From Bdellovibrionales bacterium GWB1_55_8 (GTDB lineage Bacteria; Bdellovibrionota; UBA1018), in contig MEPR01000045.1 in NCBI GenBank assembly GCA_001769835.1, forward strand, positions 1-51,733: a stretch of DNA of 51,733 nt, written 5' to 3'. The translations under genes were made by a program, and so were the position numbers. The notes under the pieces were generated by a model. It did not search any database. It was not told where the DNA came from and saw only the letters and a list, made by a program, of their open reading frames with translations. Of this stretch, positions 8,276-17,341 are shown piece by piece. Position 1 is the stretch's first letter. The number at the start of each line of letters is the position of its first letter.

Positions 8276-9235
8276 ATGAGAACCCGGGGCCCCAATGTTT
8301 GCATAGTAGGGGATGCGAGAGTCGAGTACCGGATTCAGGGGGCGAATGTCCCGACTGCCGGAGTTCCGGCTGACGCTCAGTCTTACTCGGATCTTGTCAC
8401 CGGAACGGGAGTGCGACAGGCCGTCGCATGTTCGCATTTGGGCGCTGTCACGGTTCTGCTCTGCAAAACAGGCGAAGATGCACTTTCCGGTTTCGTGCAT
8501 TCAAGGCTCGCGAAAGAACATGTACGTCTTGGATCACACTGGCGCGAACGAGGTAAGCGTACCAGCGTGCATTTCGTGATTGAGGACGGGAAGGGGAACT
8601 CCCTGATCAGCCGTTTTGAAGGTGCGAATGCTTTTTTCAGCAGCCGTGACGTATTTGATTCGACAAACGTGGTCACCGTGGCCAAAGCGGTTCTGGTTTC
8701 GCTTTGCATTCCGATGGAGAGTGCGTCCTCAGCCATTCGTCTTGCAGCGGGGGCGCGCCGCCATGTCGTCCTCGACTCAGCGAATTCTTCGGTGCGGCTC
8801 GATCCGGATCTGATGAAACTGGTTGACGTGTTTTTCATCAGAAAAGACGATGTCAACCTCTGGGCGGGCTCGGAGGCTGCGGACCGCGATTCCGCCCGCA
8901 TCGCCGCCGAGCGATTGATCTGGCGGGGAGCGCGCGCCGTCGTTCTCGACGCAGGTAATGACGAAAAAATTCTGCTTGAGGATGATCGTGAATTGCATCT
9001 TCCTCGGTATGGTCAGGGAGGTCTTCGCGACCCTCAGGTCACGGACGATCTGTTCTCCGCCGCGCTCACTGTAGCATTGGCTGAGGGGCATTCACCGAGT
9101 GAGGCCGCGACCTTCGCGAATGCCGCAAGCAGCCTCGCTTCGGGGCCGGAGTTCCATCAATTCCCCTCGCGCCAGGCGGTTCTGGAGCTATTGCATCGTG
9201 ATGGTATTGATTGGGAGAGCAGTAGCGCCGCCTAG
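8276..9235 (+). CDS. PfkB/ribokinase-family carbohydrate kinase with altered GAGD motif
   Basis: This 319-residue protein begins at an ATG with a clear ggagaaaatctg ribosome-binding region. The fold signatures are N-terminal VCIVGDARVEY, then GTGVRQAVACSHLGAVTVLLCKTGEDALS, which corresponds to PfkB signature 1 and shows that the substrate lobe is intact. The C-terminal ATP/anion-hole motif normally reads D-T-x-G-A-G-D-x-F. Here it reads DPQVTDDLFSAAL, so the catalytic Asp position is kept but the Gly-Ala-Gly anion hole is lost. The protein may have weak or no kinase activity, or may bind a different ligand. It is cytoplasmic and probably cotranscribed with the BON-SRPBCC gene. Confidence 0.8.
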   Translation: MRTRGPNVCIVGDARVEYRIQGANVPTAGVPADAQSYSDLVTGTGVRQAVACSHLGAVTVLLCKTGEDALSGFVHSRLAKEHVRLGSHWRERGKRTSVHFVIEDGKGNSLISRFEGANAFFSSRDVFDSTNVVTVAKAVLVSLCIPMESASSAIRLAAGARRHVVLDSANSSVRLDPDLMKLVDVFFIRKDDVNLWAGSEAADRDSARIAAERLIWRGARAVVLDAGNDEKILLEDDRELHLPRYGQGGLRDPQVTDDLFSAALTVALAEGHSPSEAATFANAASSLASGPEFHQFPSRQAVLELLHRDGIDWESSSAA

Positions 9236-9238
9236 TGA

Positions 9239-9396
9239 TTCAATTCACATCCTTGTTACTCTGAGTAATATTCCTATTTATATATTCCTTTATCGAACAA
9301 TGAATTGCGAATTCAATATAAGTGATTGATATCAATGACAAAGATATATTTACTGCGCCGCGCGTGACCGGTATGCTGAAGTGAGGCGAGGGGATC
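9239..9396. promoter_or_regulatory. AT-rich regulatory region with palindromes, upstream of the beta-helix gene
   Basis: This 158-bp gap is much richer in A+T than the flanking genes. It contains a perfect 13-bp palindrome with a one-base centre at 9256-9268 (TTACTC T GAGTAA) and a perfect 12-bp palindrome at 9325-9336 (ATTGATATCAAT). Further downstream is a run of TATATT-like sequence near 9343-9350. These are plausible operator and promoter elements for the large secreted protein starting at 9397. No transcription factor can be named. Confidence 0.45.
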
Positions 9397-12300
9397 ATGG
9401 AAAAGAGAAAAAGGGTCGTTGGGCTCTCTGTCGGGCTATGGATTTCTTGCGGGTTTATTGCGGCGGCTCATGCCACTTACGTCCTTCCTCTGTCACGCAC
9501 GGTGATCTGGACAGGGAATGTGGGGGTGGTTGGAGACATCCCTTCGCGTACGACCGCTTGTAAAACCCTAAGTCCCTCAGGGGGCGACGACACTTCCCTC
9601 ATTCAGGGAGCGATTACGAATTGTCCGCCTGGCCAAGTGGTGATGCTGAATGCGGGAACGTTCAAAATCAGCAGCCCCATCACTGTGAAGTCAAATATCA
9701 CGCTTCGCGGGGCAGGGATGGGTTCGACGATCATCCAGGGTGTTTCGGGGATGAGCGGAAGATACCTCGTGGGTATGGGCGCGGGGTCGCTGGGCGCGTC
9801 GGTGAATATCAGCGGAGGTCTATCGAAGGGCTCTACTCATATTACGACGTCTTCGGCGCACGGTTGGAAAGCCGGGGATGTCATCTTGATTGACCAGCTG
9901 AATGATCCCAATGCAAATCCGCCTGTTTCCAATATCGGAAATAACGGAACCTGCGGCTGGTGTGGGAGATCGTCAGGGAGTCGATCCTCAGGTCAATCCG
10001 TCAAAGTGACAGGTGTGCCCACTTCCACGACAGCGACATTGGAAATACCGCTTTACTGGAATTATAAACCTGCGCTGACGCCCCAGGGAACCAGGCTACT
10101 TGGTTTGACCACGATGGCGGGTATCGAGAATCTCACCGTTGACAACACCTTCAGCGGTGGCAGCGCGCAAAACAGCAGTGGCACGATATTGTTGTCCGGC
10201 ACCTCGAATTGCTGGGTCTTGAACACGGAAGTCATTGGTTCCTATCAATCGAGTCTGCTGCTGAACCGCGGCGTATATCGAAACACCATCCGGGGCTGCA
10301 GATTCCATAAAGGAATTCCCGTCACGGCAGGGGACGGGAGCGCGTCCTACGCTCAAAGTCGCGCGTACGGCATCAACTCGAGCCTGTATTCTTCCGGCAA
10401 TCTGATTGAGAATAACCGATTCTATCATTTGTCGGCTGGTTTGATGACGTCCGGTCCGTTTTCAGGAAATGTGATCAGCTATAATCACATTTCCGATCTC
10501 TATTTGAGCGCCCCGAGTTTTAACGCCTACGCGATCTCTTTCCATGGCGGCCACGCTTTCATGAACCTGATCGAAGGGAACTATATCGATAGCAGGGTTG
10601 CTTCGGATCATGTCTGGGGAACAAAAAGTCACATCACCTTGTTTCGCAACAAGATAGCTGTCGCTCCCGATCGGACAGGAGGAGCCTGGGATATTGATGT
10701 TCAGTTTCGGAGTACCTACTTTAATGCTCTCGGAAATATTCTGGGGAGAGGCATAGAGGGTGTTTACAGCCTCGCGAACAGTGACTCACGCTCTCCCGCG
10801 ATCTACCGCTTCGGTTACAATGGCGATGGTGACGGCACCTCGGCGGGGAATGATCCGGATGTGTTGAATACGGTGCTGCGGCGCCAGAACTGGGATAGCG
10901 TCCACAATTCGACCGTCTTGAATGACAATCTTGACTCCACGCTCAATAGTACGGACGCCGTTCTGCCTGCTTCTCTTTACTTGACGGGAAAACCGAGTTG
11001 GTGGGGAAGCATACCATGGCCGCCGATTGGCCCGGATGTCTCTCCGATGTATCCTGCCGCCCCAGCGATCGGCGAGGGTACACCCTTCGTTTCCATGGGC
11101 GGCGGGCAGGCACCAGGCACTTCGCCCACCGGGGACTCAGGTACAAGTCATCTGACATGGCAGAATCAGGCGATCGCGACGCAAACGGGTCAGTTCACGG
11201 CAACGTTCGACCTGATTCCGGAGGGCACAGGCATCGATGCGGTCACGGTGCTTTCGAATGGCGGTGCGCAATCATTTGCCGACGGTGCAGCCATCCTTCG
11301 CTTCAACAAATCCGGGGCAATCGATGCAAGAAATGGTGACGCCTATGCCGCAGCCGCCGTGCTAACTTACGTCGCCGGTAAGACGTATCACGCGAGAATG
11401 GTCGCAGATCTGAGTAAGCACCTATATAGCGTTTACGTTACTCCAGAAGGAGGAGGTGAAATTCTCCTGGCTTCGGACTTCGCGTTCAGAACCGAGCAAA
11501 GTACGGTTTCACAGCTCAATAACGTCGGAATCTATGCAAGCGCGGGCAGTCACTTGATCCGTAATATCTCGGTTGTGAGTAACTACGCAATTACGGCCAA
11601 TGCCGGCCCAGGAGGGAGCATTTCCCCGGCAGGCGTGACAGTTGCGACGGCGGGAACCAGTCAGGCATTCCAGGTCATTCCGAGCACTACCCACACGATC
11701 AGCGATGTGAAAGTGGATGGTGTCTCGATCGGTCCTGTTTCGCAATATGTCTTTGAGAATCTATCCGGCGATCACGCGATCACGGCCGCGTTCGCAATCA
11801 AGACTTACGCGATCACCGCTTCAGCCGGCCCGGGCGGGAGCATCTCTCCTTCTGGATCGGTGAGTGTCAGCTCAGGGGGCAGTCAGATTTTCACGCTCAC
11901 GCCCTCTTCGAGTTACAAGGTCGCAAACGCTATTGTTGACGGCGCATCCGTGGGTGCGGTGAGTTCATACGGTTTCAGTAATGTGACGGGCAGTCACATT
12001 ATTAAGGCGGCTTTTGAGCCCGCAGGGAGCGGATTGGTCTGGCAGAATCAGCCGATGGCGACGCAGACAGGGCAGTTCACGGCGACGTTCGATCTGATCG
12101 CGAATGGCACGGGTATCGATGCGCTCACGGTTCTCTCCAACGGTGCCGCGCAAAACTATGCTGACGGTGCCGCGATTGTCCGCTTCAACAAGACAGGAAC
12201 AATCGACGCAAGGAATGGCGATACGTATGCCGCCACACTTCGCGTACCGTATGTCGCGGGAAGGCCTTATCATGTGAGAATGCTCGTTGACGTGACCAGG

Positions 12301-12687
12301 CACACTTACACGGTTTACGTCACGCCTGACGGGGGAAGTCGGATTCTTCTCGCTTCGAATTTCCTGTTCAGAACCGAGCAGAGTGCGATTTCGCAGCTGA
12401 ATAACATGGGCATTTACGCGGGCCTGGGTAGCCACCAGCTGCGCGATTTCGCGATTGTGAGCAATTACACTCTCGCGGCAAGTGCCGGCGCGGGTGGAAG
12501 TATTAGCCCGGCGGGATCGATCACGGTCGCTTCGGGCGCGAGCAGGTCATTCATGATTTCGGCCAAGCGGGGCTATGTGATCTCGGATGTGCGAATGGAT
12601 GGGGTGTCGGTGGGAAAAATCAGTTCCTATACGATATCGAACATCGGCGCGAATCATACGATTCGCGCGACTTTCGCACGTAAATAG
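9397..12687 (+). CDS. Large secreted right-handed beta-helix protein with duplicated C-terminal modules
   Basis: This 1096-residue protein has a signal peptide (about 1-27, ending AAAHA) and a gaggcgagggg ribosome-binding region. Residues of about 55-520 have the pectate-lyase-like parallel beta-helix pattern: GGDDTSLIQGAITNCPPG, then ITLRGAGMGSTIIQG, repeated short strands with Asn ladders, and ENNRFYHLSAGLMTSG. Next is a linker, then a jelly-roll or LamG-like module at about 585-730, two tandem Bacterial_repeat/InlB-B-like units (about 730-800 and 804-875, each with AGPGGSISPxG), a second jelly-roll module at about 881-1023, and a third repeat unit to the C-terminus. Such proteins bind or cleave polysaccharide, or act in adhesion. 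Catalytic residues could not be assigned. It ends directly against the stop of the radical SAM gene on the other strand. Confidence 0.85.
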   Translation: MEKRKRVVGLSVGLWISCGFIAAAHATYVLPLSRTVIWTGNVGVVGDIPSRTTACKTLSPSGGDDTSLIQGAITNCPPGQVVMLNAGTFKISSPITVKSNITLRGAGMGSTIIQGVSGMSGRYLVGMGAGSLGASVNISGGLSKGSTHITTSSAHGWKAGDVILIDQLNDPNANPPVSNIGNNGTCGWCGRSSGSRSSGQSVKVTGVPTSTTATLEIPLYWNYKPALTPQGTRLLGLTTMAGIENLTVDNTFSGGSAQNSSGTILLSGTSNCWVLNTEVIGSYQSSLLLNRGVYRNTIRGCRFHKGIPVTAGDGSASYAQSRAYGINSSLYSSGNLIENNRFYHLSAGLMTSGPFSGNVISYNHISDLYLSAPSFNAYAISFHGGHAFMNLIEGNYIDSRVASDHVWGTKSHITLFRNKIAVAPDRTGGAWDIDVQFRSTYFNALGNILGRGIEGVYSLANSDSRSPAIYRFGYNGDGDGTSAGNDPDVLNTVLRRQNWDSVHNSTVLNDNLDSTLNSTDAVLPASLYLTGKPSWWGSIPWPPIGPDVSPMYPAAPAIGEGTPFVSMGGGQAPGTSPTGDSGTSHLTWQNQAIATQTGQFTATFDLIPEGTGIDAVTVLSNGGAQSFADGAAILRFNKSGAIDARNGDAYAAAAVLTYVAGKTYHARMVADLSKHLYSVYVTPEGGGEILLASDFAFRTEQSTVSQLNNVGIYASAGSHLIRNISVVSNYAITANAGPGGSISPAGVTVATAGTSQAFQVIPSTTHTISDVKVDGVSIGPVSQYVFENLSGDHAITAAFAIKTYAITASAGPGGSISPSGSVSVSSGGSQIFTLTPSSSYKVANAIVDGASVGAVSSYGFSNVTGSHIIKAAFEPAGSGLVWQNQPMATQTGQFTATFDLIANGTGIDALTVLSNGAAQNYADGAAIVRFNKTGTIDARNGDTYAATLRVPYVAGRPYHVRMLVDVTRHTYTVYVTPDGGSRILLASNFLFRTEQSAISQLNNMGIYAGLGSHQLRDFAIVSNYTLAASAGAGGSISPAGSITVASGASRSFMISAKRGYVISDVRMDGVSVGKISSYTISNIGANHTIRATFARK
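11149..12684 (+). repeat. Intragenic tandem duplication of jelly-roll module plus repeat domains
   Basis: Two copies of a module of about 140 codons lie at roughly 11149-11580 and 12037-12465. They start WQNQAIATQTGQFTATFDL and WQNQPMATQTGQFTATFDL. They share most residues but differ at many third positions and at some amino acids, so the duplication is not recent. They alternate with three copies of a unit of about 70 codons beginning near 11584, 11806 and 12466. The order is module-unit-unit-module-unit. Confidence 0.85.
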
Positions 12688-14169
12688 CTATTGCAGTCTT
12701 TCAATAAGACGCCGAAAAGGACCCGCTTTCCTGCCGGCGTTCAAGTGGTAGTCCGCCTCGAGCGCGCTAATAATCTGTTCAAGAGGTTGATCAAGTTTTT
12801 CCCTGAGATAGCGCGAAATCAGTCCGAATTGCTCCTCCAGAGAAAGAGCATGCAAGGTTCCCTTGCTCAGAACGAGCCAGTCTGTAAAGGACATTAAATC
12901 GTGAAAGGCATTTTCACGTACGAGGAGGCGGATTAATGCAGGGAACTGTCCACGATTGAAGAACAAGTCCACGATTCTCGCGAATTGCTTCAGACGCTTG
13001 ACGGTAGCCTCGTCCATGTGGCTCGTCGACAGGACCTCATAAGGTGCAGCGCCGGAATAGCTCATGGCCCAGGCTTCATCGTGCCTTGAGATGGGTGCTC
13101 CGTGCAGGCGCTTCAACATGCCGACCTGGATTTCCTGCGGACCGATTGCGTGAAGACGATTGAAACCAGTCGCGAAACTCTCGATATTCTCGCCTGGAAG
13201 ACCCACGATGAGATCCGAATGAAGGTGAACGGATGAGTTTTCCTTCAGCCAGCGCAGATTTTTTTCCGTGGCATCGAAATCCTGCCGTCTTCCGATTCTT
13301 TCGCAAACCACGGGATTAAACGTCTGGATTCCGACTTCAAATTGCAGTGTCCCCCCGGGGTATCTGGCGGCGATTCTCATGAGTTCCGGTGCGAGGCGAT
13401 CCGGAACGATTTCAAAATGAAAGAATGCACCCTGTTCGGCAAATGGAAGCAGAAAGGCCAGGAGCTCCGCTGAAAATGCCGCGCTCAGGTTAAACGTGCG
13501 GTCAATGAACTTGAAGCGTCTCGCACCTCGCCCGAAGAGCGTTCCTATTTCTTGCTGAAACCTGCCCAGCTCGAATCGCCGCACAGGCACGTCCAGAGAC
13601 GAGAGGCAGAATTCGCAACCAAAAGGGCAGCCTCGAGAAGCTTCCACATAGGTGAATTTCTCAAGAAGGTCCTGGTCGCTATAGAACGAATAAGGCGAAT
13701 TGAGCTCACTCAGGTCGCAAGGAGTACAGGAAATGATCTTCGGAGAGGTTTCCCCGTTCATGATTGCGCGGCAAAGTTTCGGAAATTCCAGATCAGCCTC
13801 GCCGCAGACCACGTGGTCGACCAGCGGGAACGCAGGGTGACGTTCCGGGTGATGACTGACTTCGGGGCCGCCGAGCACGATGCGGGTGTTCGGCAGTTCC
13901 GATCTCAAGACTGGGAGGACCTCGAGAATTTGGGTGATATTCCAGATGCTCACGCTGATCCCAAGAATCACCGGGTCGTGATTCTTCAGGGATTCCGCGA
14001 TGAGGGCGTTCGGCGTCTTTGACGCAAATTCAATCAGGGTGCATTGGTCTTGCAGCGCGCCAAGCTGGGCAAAGAGGTACCTGAGGCCAAGCGAGGGGTG
14101 CACGTAACGAGCGTTGATTGTGGTGAGAACAATCCCCCGTTTTCCTTTGGATTTTTCTGGTGCGTCCAT
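12688..14169 (-). CDS. B12-binding-domain radical SAM protein (DUF4080-like)
   Basis: The ATG at 14169 is preferred over an upstream TTG at 14196, giving 493 residues. The N-terminal cobalamin-binding-like domain covers about 12-140 (VLTTINARYVHPSLGLRYLFAQL, then VLGGPEVSHHPE and VVCGEADLEFP). The radical SAM cluster motif CPFGCEFC supplies Cys181, Cys185 and Cys188. The core continues through FKFIDRTFNL and LQFEVGIQTFNP. The C-terminal helical part resembles DUF4080, which often accompanies this type. Such enzymes use SAM radical chemistry, sometimes with cobalamin-dependent methyl transfer; the substrate is unknown. It is divergent from the subtilase gene 70 bp away. Confidence 0.88.
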   Translation of the reverse strand: MDAPEKSKGKRGIVLTTINARYVHPSLGLRYLFAQLGALQDQCTLIEFASKTPNALIAESLKNHDPVILGISVSIWNITQILEVLPVLRSELPNTRIVLGGPEVSHHPERHPAFPLVDHVVCGEADLEFPKLCRAIMNGETSPKIISCTPCDLSELNSPYSFYSDQDLLEKFTYVEASRGCPFGCEFCLSSLDVPVRRFELGRFQQEIGTLFGRGARRFKFIDRTFNLSAAFSAELLAFLLPFAEQGAFFHFEIVPDRLAPELMRIAARYPGGTLQFEVGIQTFNPVVCERIGRRQDFDATEKNLRWLKENSSVHLHSDLIVGLPGENIESFATGFNRLHAIGPQEIQVGMLKRLHGAPISRHDEAWAMSYSGAAPYEVLSTSHMDEATVKRLKQFARIVDLFFNRGQFPALIRLLVRENAFHDLMSFTDWLVLSKGTLHALSLEEQFGLISRYLREKLDQPLEQIISALEADYHLNAGRKAGPFRRLIERLQ

Positions 14170-14239
14170 AAGTACGGATATCCTGAAGCGGCACAAGTTT
14201 CAACTTTGCCAATCAGCCGCTTGTGAGTAAAACGGGCGT

Positions 14240-17200
14240 ATGCCTATGCCAAAAGCCCTCGCAGCATTGCTGCTGTCGTCTGCAGTGTTCGCCTGTTCCC
14301 CCGGCTCTCACCGGCGGGTGGCGGCATTGGGCGAAATTCTTCCCTCGGCAACGCCTGCCGCTCAGGAATCTGTTGTCCTGGTGGTAGGAGCAAATCCCAC
14401 CCCAAAGACCCTGGTGCGAGCGCGGGCGCTCGGTATCCGTTTTACGAAGGGCGAAGCGGTTCATCACCTCCAGGGACCCGTTGCGGCGCTGCAAGAGCTG
14501 GAGATGGAAATTTCGGACAACGCTTTTGCGGTTTGGGATGTCCCGCTCAGATTGAGTGTGGGGCAGGCGGACGTGAAAAAAGTGGAAGTTGCGAAGGGCG
14601 TGGCTTCGCCTCCTTATGTCGCCGGCCGCGAGTTCGGTCTTGAATCTTTTTTTTCGTCTTGTCGTGAGTGCGATGGCCGCGGTGTGCGCGCGGGAGTTCT
14701 GGATGACGGCGTGTCGCCGGTCCTTTCCGGCTTTCAGACCAATCCGGATGGTGGCAGGAAATTTCTTCTGAAGGGCAGTACCTCAAGTCTTCTCCGGTTT
14801 CAGCTTCACGGGCTCACGGAAACTGAAGCATTGAATCCGTTCTTGGCCGGGGCCGCGGCATCACTGCGGAATGTGGAGGCGTCCTGGACGGGTGAAATAG
14901 TTGAACCGTTGTTGAAGCCCCTTCGGGGTGAGCGGAAGCTTGATCTCAATTTTGATGGGAAGCTGGGCCCTATCACGCTTGCCGTATTTGATTGCGGCGG
15001 CATTCATCATGTGTGCATCGATTCCAACGCGAACCGTGCTTTTGACCAGGGGGAATGCCAGGGTGTTTTCTCCAAGACGGGGCATTTCGGTTGGTGGAAT
15101 CACGCCAGGCAGCTGGAGTGGACTGCTGAATTTGACCCGGTCACGGCGATTGTTTCGCTGACCGAGGGCGAGCGGGGCGGAATCGCCGAAACGCACGGGG
15201 AAGGCGTGGCTTCTGTTCTCCTGGGGTATGGCATCGGAGGGCGCTGGAACGGTGTGGCTCCGGGAGCCCAGCTTCTGGATTATGATATCTGGTCGCCCTC
15301 GGACATTCCCGGTGAAACCCTCTACACCATGGGGCAGTTTCTTACGGCGCTGGAGTGGTTTGGCAGAAATTCCGCTGAAGTGGTCAATATCAGCTACTCG
15401 TTGCATTTCAGCAATCCCGAGGCGCAGGTTTTCATGCGTGCGGCATTGGACGCGCTGGTCAGGCGTTTTGGCTTTGTGCTTGCCTTTTCGGCGGGAAATG
15501 ACGGCCCCGGTGTCGGTTCGTTTCACCGGGCGGGAATTTTTCCGAAGAACGTGATTGTATCAGGCGCCTATCTTTCACGGGAACTCGCTGAAAATGTGAA
15601 TGGCGAAACCGATGTTCCGGAAGGTGGGCGAGTCACTTACTATTCCAGTCGAGGCCCAGGGCCTGATGGGGGCTCAGCGCCCACGCTCGTTGCTCCCGTG
15701 TCTTCGCTCGTCCATCGCACGCCAGGGGGCGGTTACACATCCTTTTCCGGGACCAGCTCGTCGAGCCCGGCGGCTGCGGGATTGGCTGCCGTGCTGATCT
15801 CGGCGGTGAAGCGGGAACAGCTTGTCGTGAGTCCAGCGGCCATTGTGCATGCTCTACGACTGAGCGCGAAGCCCATTCCGGATGCCCCATTTATTGATCA
15901 GGGCTACGGAGTTCCGGAGATCACGCGAGCGCTTGCAATCTATCGCGAGCTGATCACGGGAAGAATTTTCGCTTATGTCGATGCGGAAATCGTCAACCGA
16001 AAGGGGGCGGATGGAATTCCTGCGACCGGTTGGGTGATCCGCTCATCTGAGCGCAGGGCGAAAGCGGCCGGACGATTGGAAGCACGCGTGAAGCTTCAGG
16101 GTGTTGCGGCCGTCGCAGGGATTTCCACTTCGGAACTGATCCGACCGGTGGTGATCGAATACTCGCATTCCTGGTTGAATGGGCCAGCGCGACTGTGGCT
16201 CGCACGATCCGCGTCGTCATTTTCCCTTGAGGTCAATCTCGCGGATGCTCGCTTTCCTGAACCTGGAGGTGAGCTGAATGGCGAAGTCAGGATCTTGGAC
16301 CAGGAAACTCGGCACTTGCTGCATGTGATCCCGGTCACGCTGATGGACGACATGCCGTTGGAGGGGGTGCAGGAACGCGCGGTCGATCTGGGAACCGAAG
16401 AAGGCGTTCGTCTCCATTTCAACGCGGCTCCGGGCCTGGCTGGAATTCGGGTCAGGACGAACCTTCAGAATGAACTCGAAGGTTACGTTGAGCTGAAGGT
16501 TTTTGATCCAAGCGGAAAAATGACTTTTGGACCGAGGATCAAAGGAGGAGAGTCGGATGCGCTCGTTCCAATCGAACGCACCGGGCCTCATCAGCTTGCT
16601 TTTTACAGAGTCAAAGGCGTGAGGCGGAAGTTCCGGCTCGCTTTTCAACTGGAGCCGGTGAAAGTTTCTTTGCTGAGTCGCTTCCTCAATCTGAAAGAAC
16701 AATCGCCTGAATTGCGGCTGCAGCAACTCGGCCCGACGCAGGATTTCATGCTCGACCTTTTTCATGAAAATGAGATCGCAAAATCCGAGTTCGTCTTGCC
16801 AGATGTGAAAGGGGAGTACTCGATAAGCCTGACTTCCGTCGATTCGATGGCGGTGGAATACTCTCTCGAGACCGAGCCTGCTGAATATACCGACGTTTCT
16901 GATTTCGTACCCGACTGTTATTGGACAAGGATCGACGATTTTGAAGACCCCGTCCGACAGGATCTCGGACATGGCATGGCGGTCAAGCTTCCAGCGAACT
17001 TTCGTGGGACGATTCGTTTTGCGTGCAGAAGCTTCGAGCACCTCGGAAAAAAATGGCAGACGTCTGCCTGGAAAATGAGCTTGCTGAAGAAGACGGCCGG
17101 CCGGTCTTTTCTGGGACGGAAAACCTGGGTTCGCCTGGTTCCCGGGTTGAACCGCATTCGGCTGGAATCGGGAGCTTCGGTCAATCCGGGTTCGCGGCTC

Positions 17201-17266
17201 GGTGTCTGGCTCAGGCCGGTCTTTGGATCGGGTTTCATTCGAGCCGGTGTGGTGGAAAGCTATTAG
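14240..17266 (+). CDS. Secreted subtilisin-family (S8) serine protease, probable lipoprotein
   Basis: This is a 1008-residue protein. The N-terminus is a signal peptide with a weak lipobox (VFAC, Cys19), so it may be a lipoprotein. A propeptide-like region (about 30-115) precedes the peptidase domain. The triad is visible: Asp155 in GVLDDGV, His319 in THGEGVASV and Ser506 in GTSSSSP, with the oxyanion Asn420 in SAGNDGPG. The Asp-to-His spacing of 164 residues is far longer than in subtilisin. The insertion contains FDCGGIHHVCIDSNANRAFD, with an acidic loop that could bind calcium. About 430 residues follow the peptidase domain, mostly beta-rich with no domain I can name. The likely role is extracellular or surface proteolysis. 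Confidence 0.9.
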   Translation: MPMPKALAALLLSSAVFACSPGSHRRVAALGEILPSATPAAQESVVLVVGANPTPKTLVRARALGIRFTKGEAVHHLQGPVAALQELEMEISDNAFAVWDVPLRLSVGQADVKKVEVAKGVASPPYVAGREFGLESFFSSCRECDGRGVRAGVLDDGVSPVLSGFQTNPDGGRKFLLKGSTSSLLRFQLHGLTETEALNPFLAGAAASLRNVEASWTGEIVEPLLKPLRGERKLDLNFDGKLGPITLAVFDCGGIHHVCIDSNANRAFDQGECQGVFSKTGHFGWWNHARQLEWTAEFDPVTAIVSLTEGERGGIAETHGEGVASVLLGYGIGGRWNGVAPGAQLLDYDIWSPSDIPGETLYTMGQFLTALEWFGRNSAEVVNISYSLHFSNPEAQVFMRAALDALVRRFGFVLAFSAGNDGPGVGSFHRAGIFPKNVIVSGAYLSRELAENVNGETDVPEGGRVTYYSSRGPGPDGGSAPTLVAPVSSLVHRTPGGGYTSFSGTSSSSPAAAGLAAVLISAVKREQLVVSPAAIVHALRLSAKPIPDAPFIDQGYGVPEITRALAIYRELITGRIFAYVDAEIVNRKGADGIPATGWVIRSSERRAKAAGRLEARVKLQGVAAVAGISTSELIRPVVIEYSHSWLNGPARLWLARSASSFSLEVNLADARFPEPGGELNGEVRILDQETRHLLHVIPVTLMDDMPLEGVQERAVDLGTEEGVRLHFNAAPGLAGIRVRTNLQNELEGYVELKVFDPSGKMTFGPRIKGGESDALVPIERTGPHQLAFYRVKGVRRKFRLAFQLEPVKVSLLSRFLNLKEQSPELRLQQLGPTQDFMLDLFHENEIAKSEFVLPDVKGEYSISLTSVDSMAVEYSLETEPAEYTDVSDFVPDCYWTRIDDFEDPVRQDLGHGMAVKLPANFRGTIRFACRSFEHLGKKWQTSAWKMSLLKKTAGRSFLGRKTWVRLVPGLNRIRLESGASVNPGSRLGVWLRPVFGSGFIRAGVVESY

Positions 17267-17341
17267 ACGGTCGTTATTTTGTGAAGTTTTGCGCCGAGTT
17301 CGCCTCTTTCACTCTTTCGCCCAAAGGCGTAAAAAGGCCTT

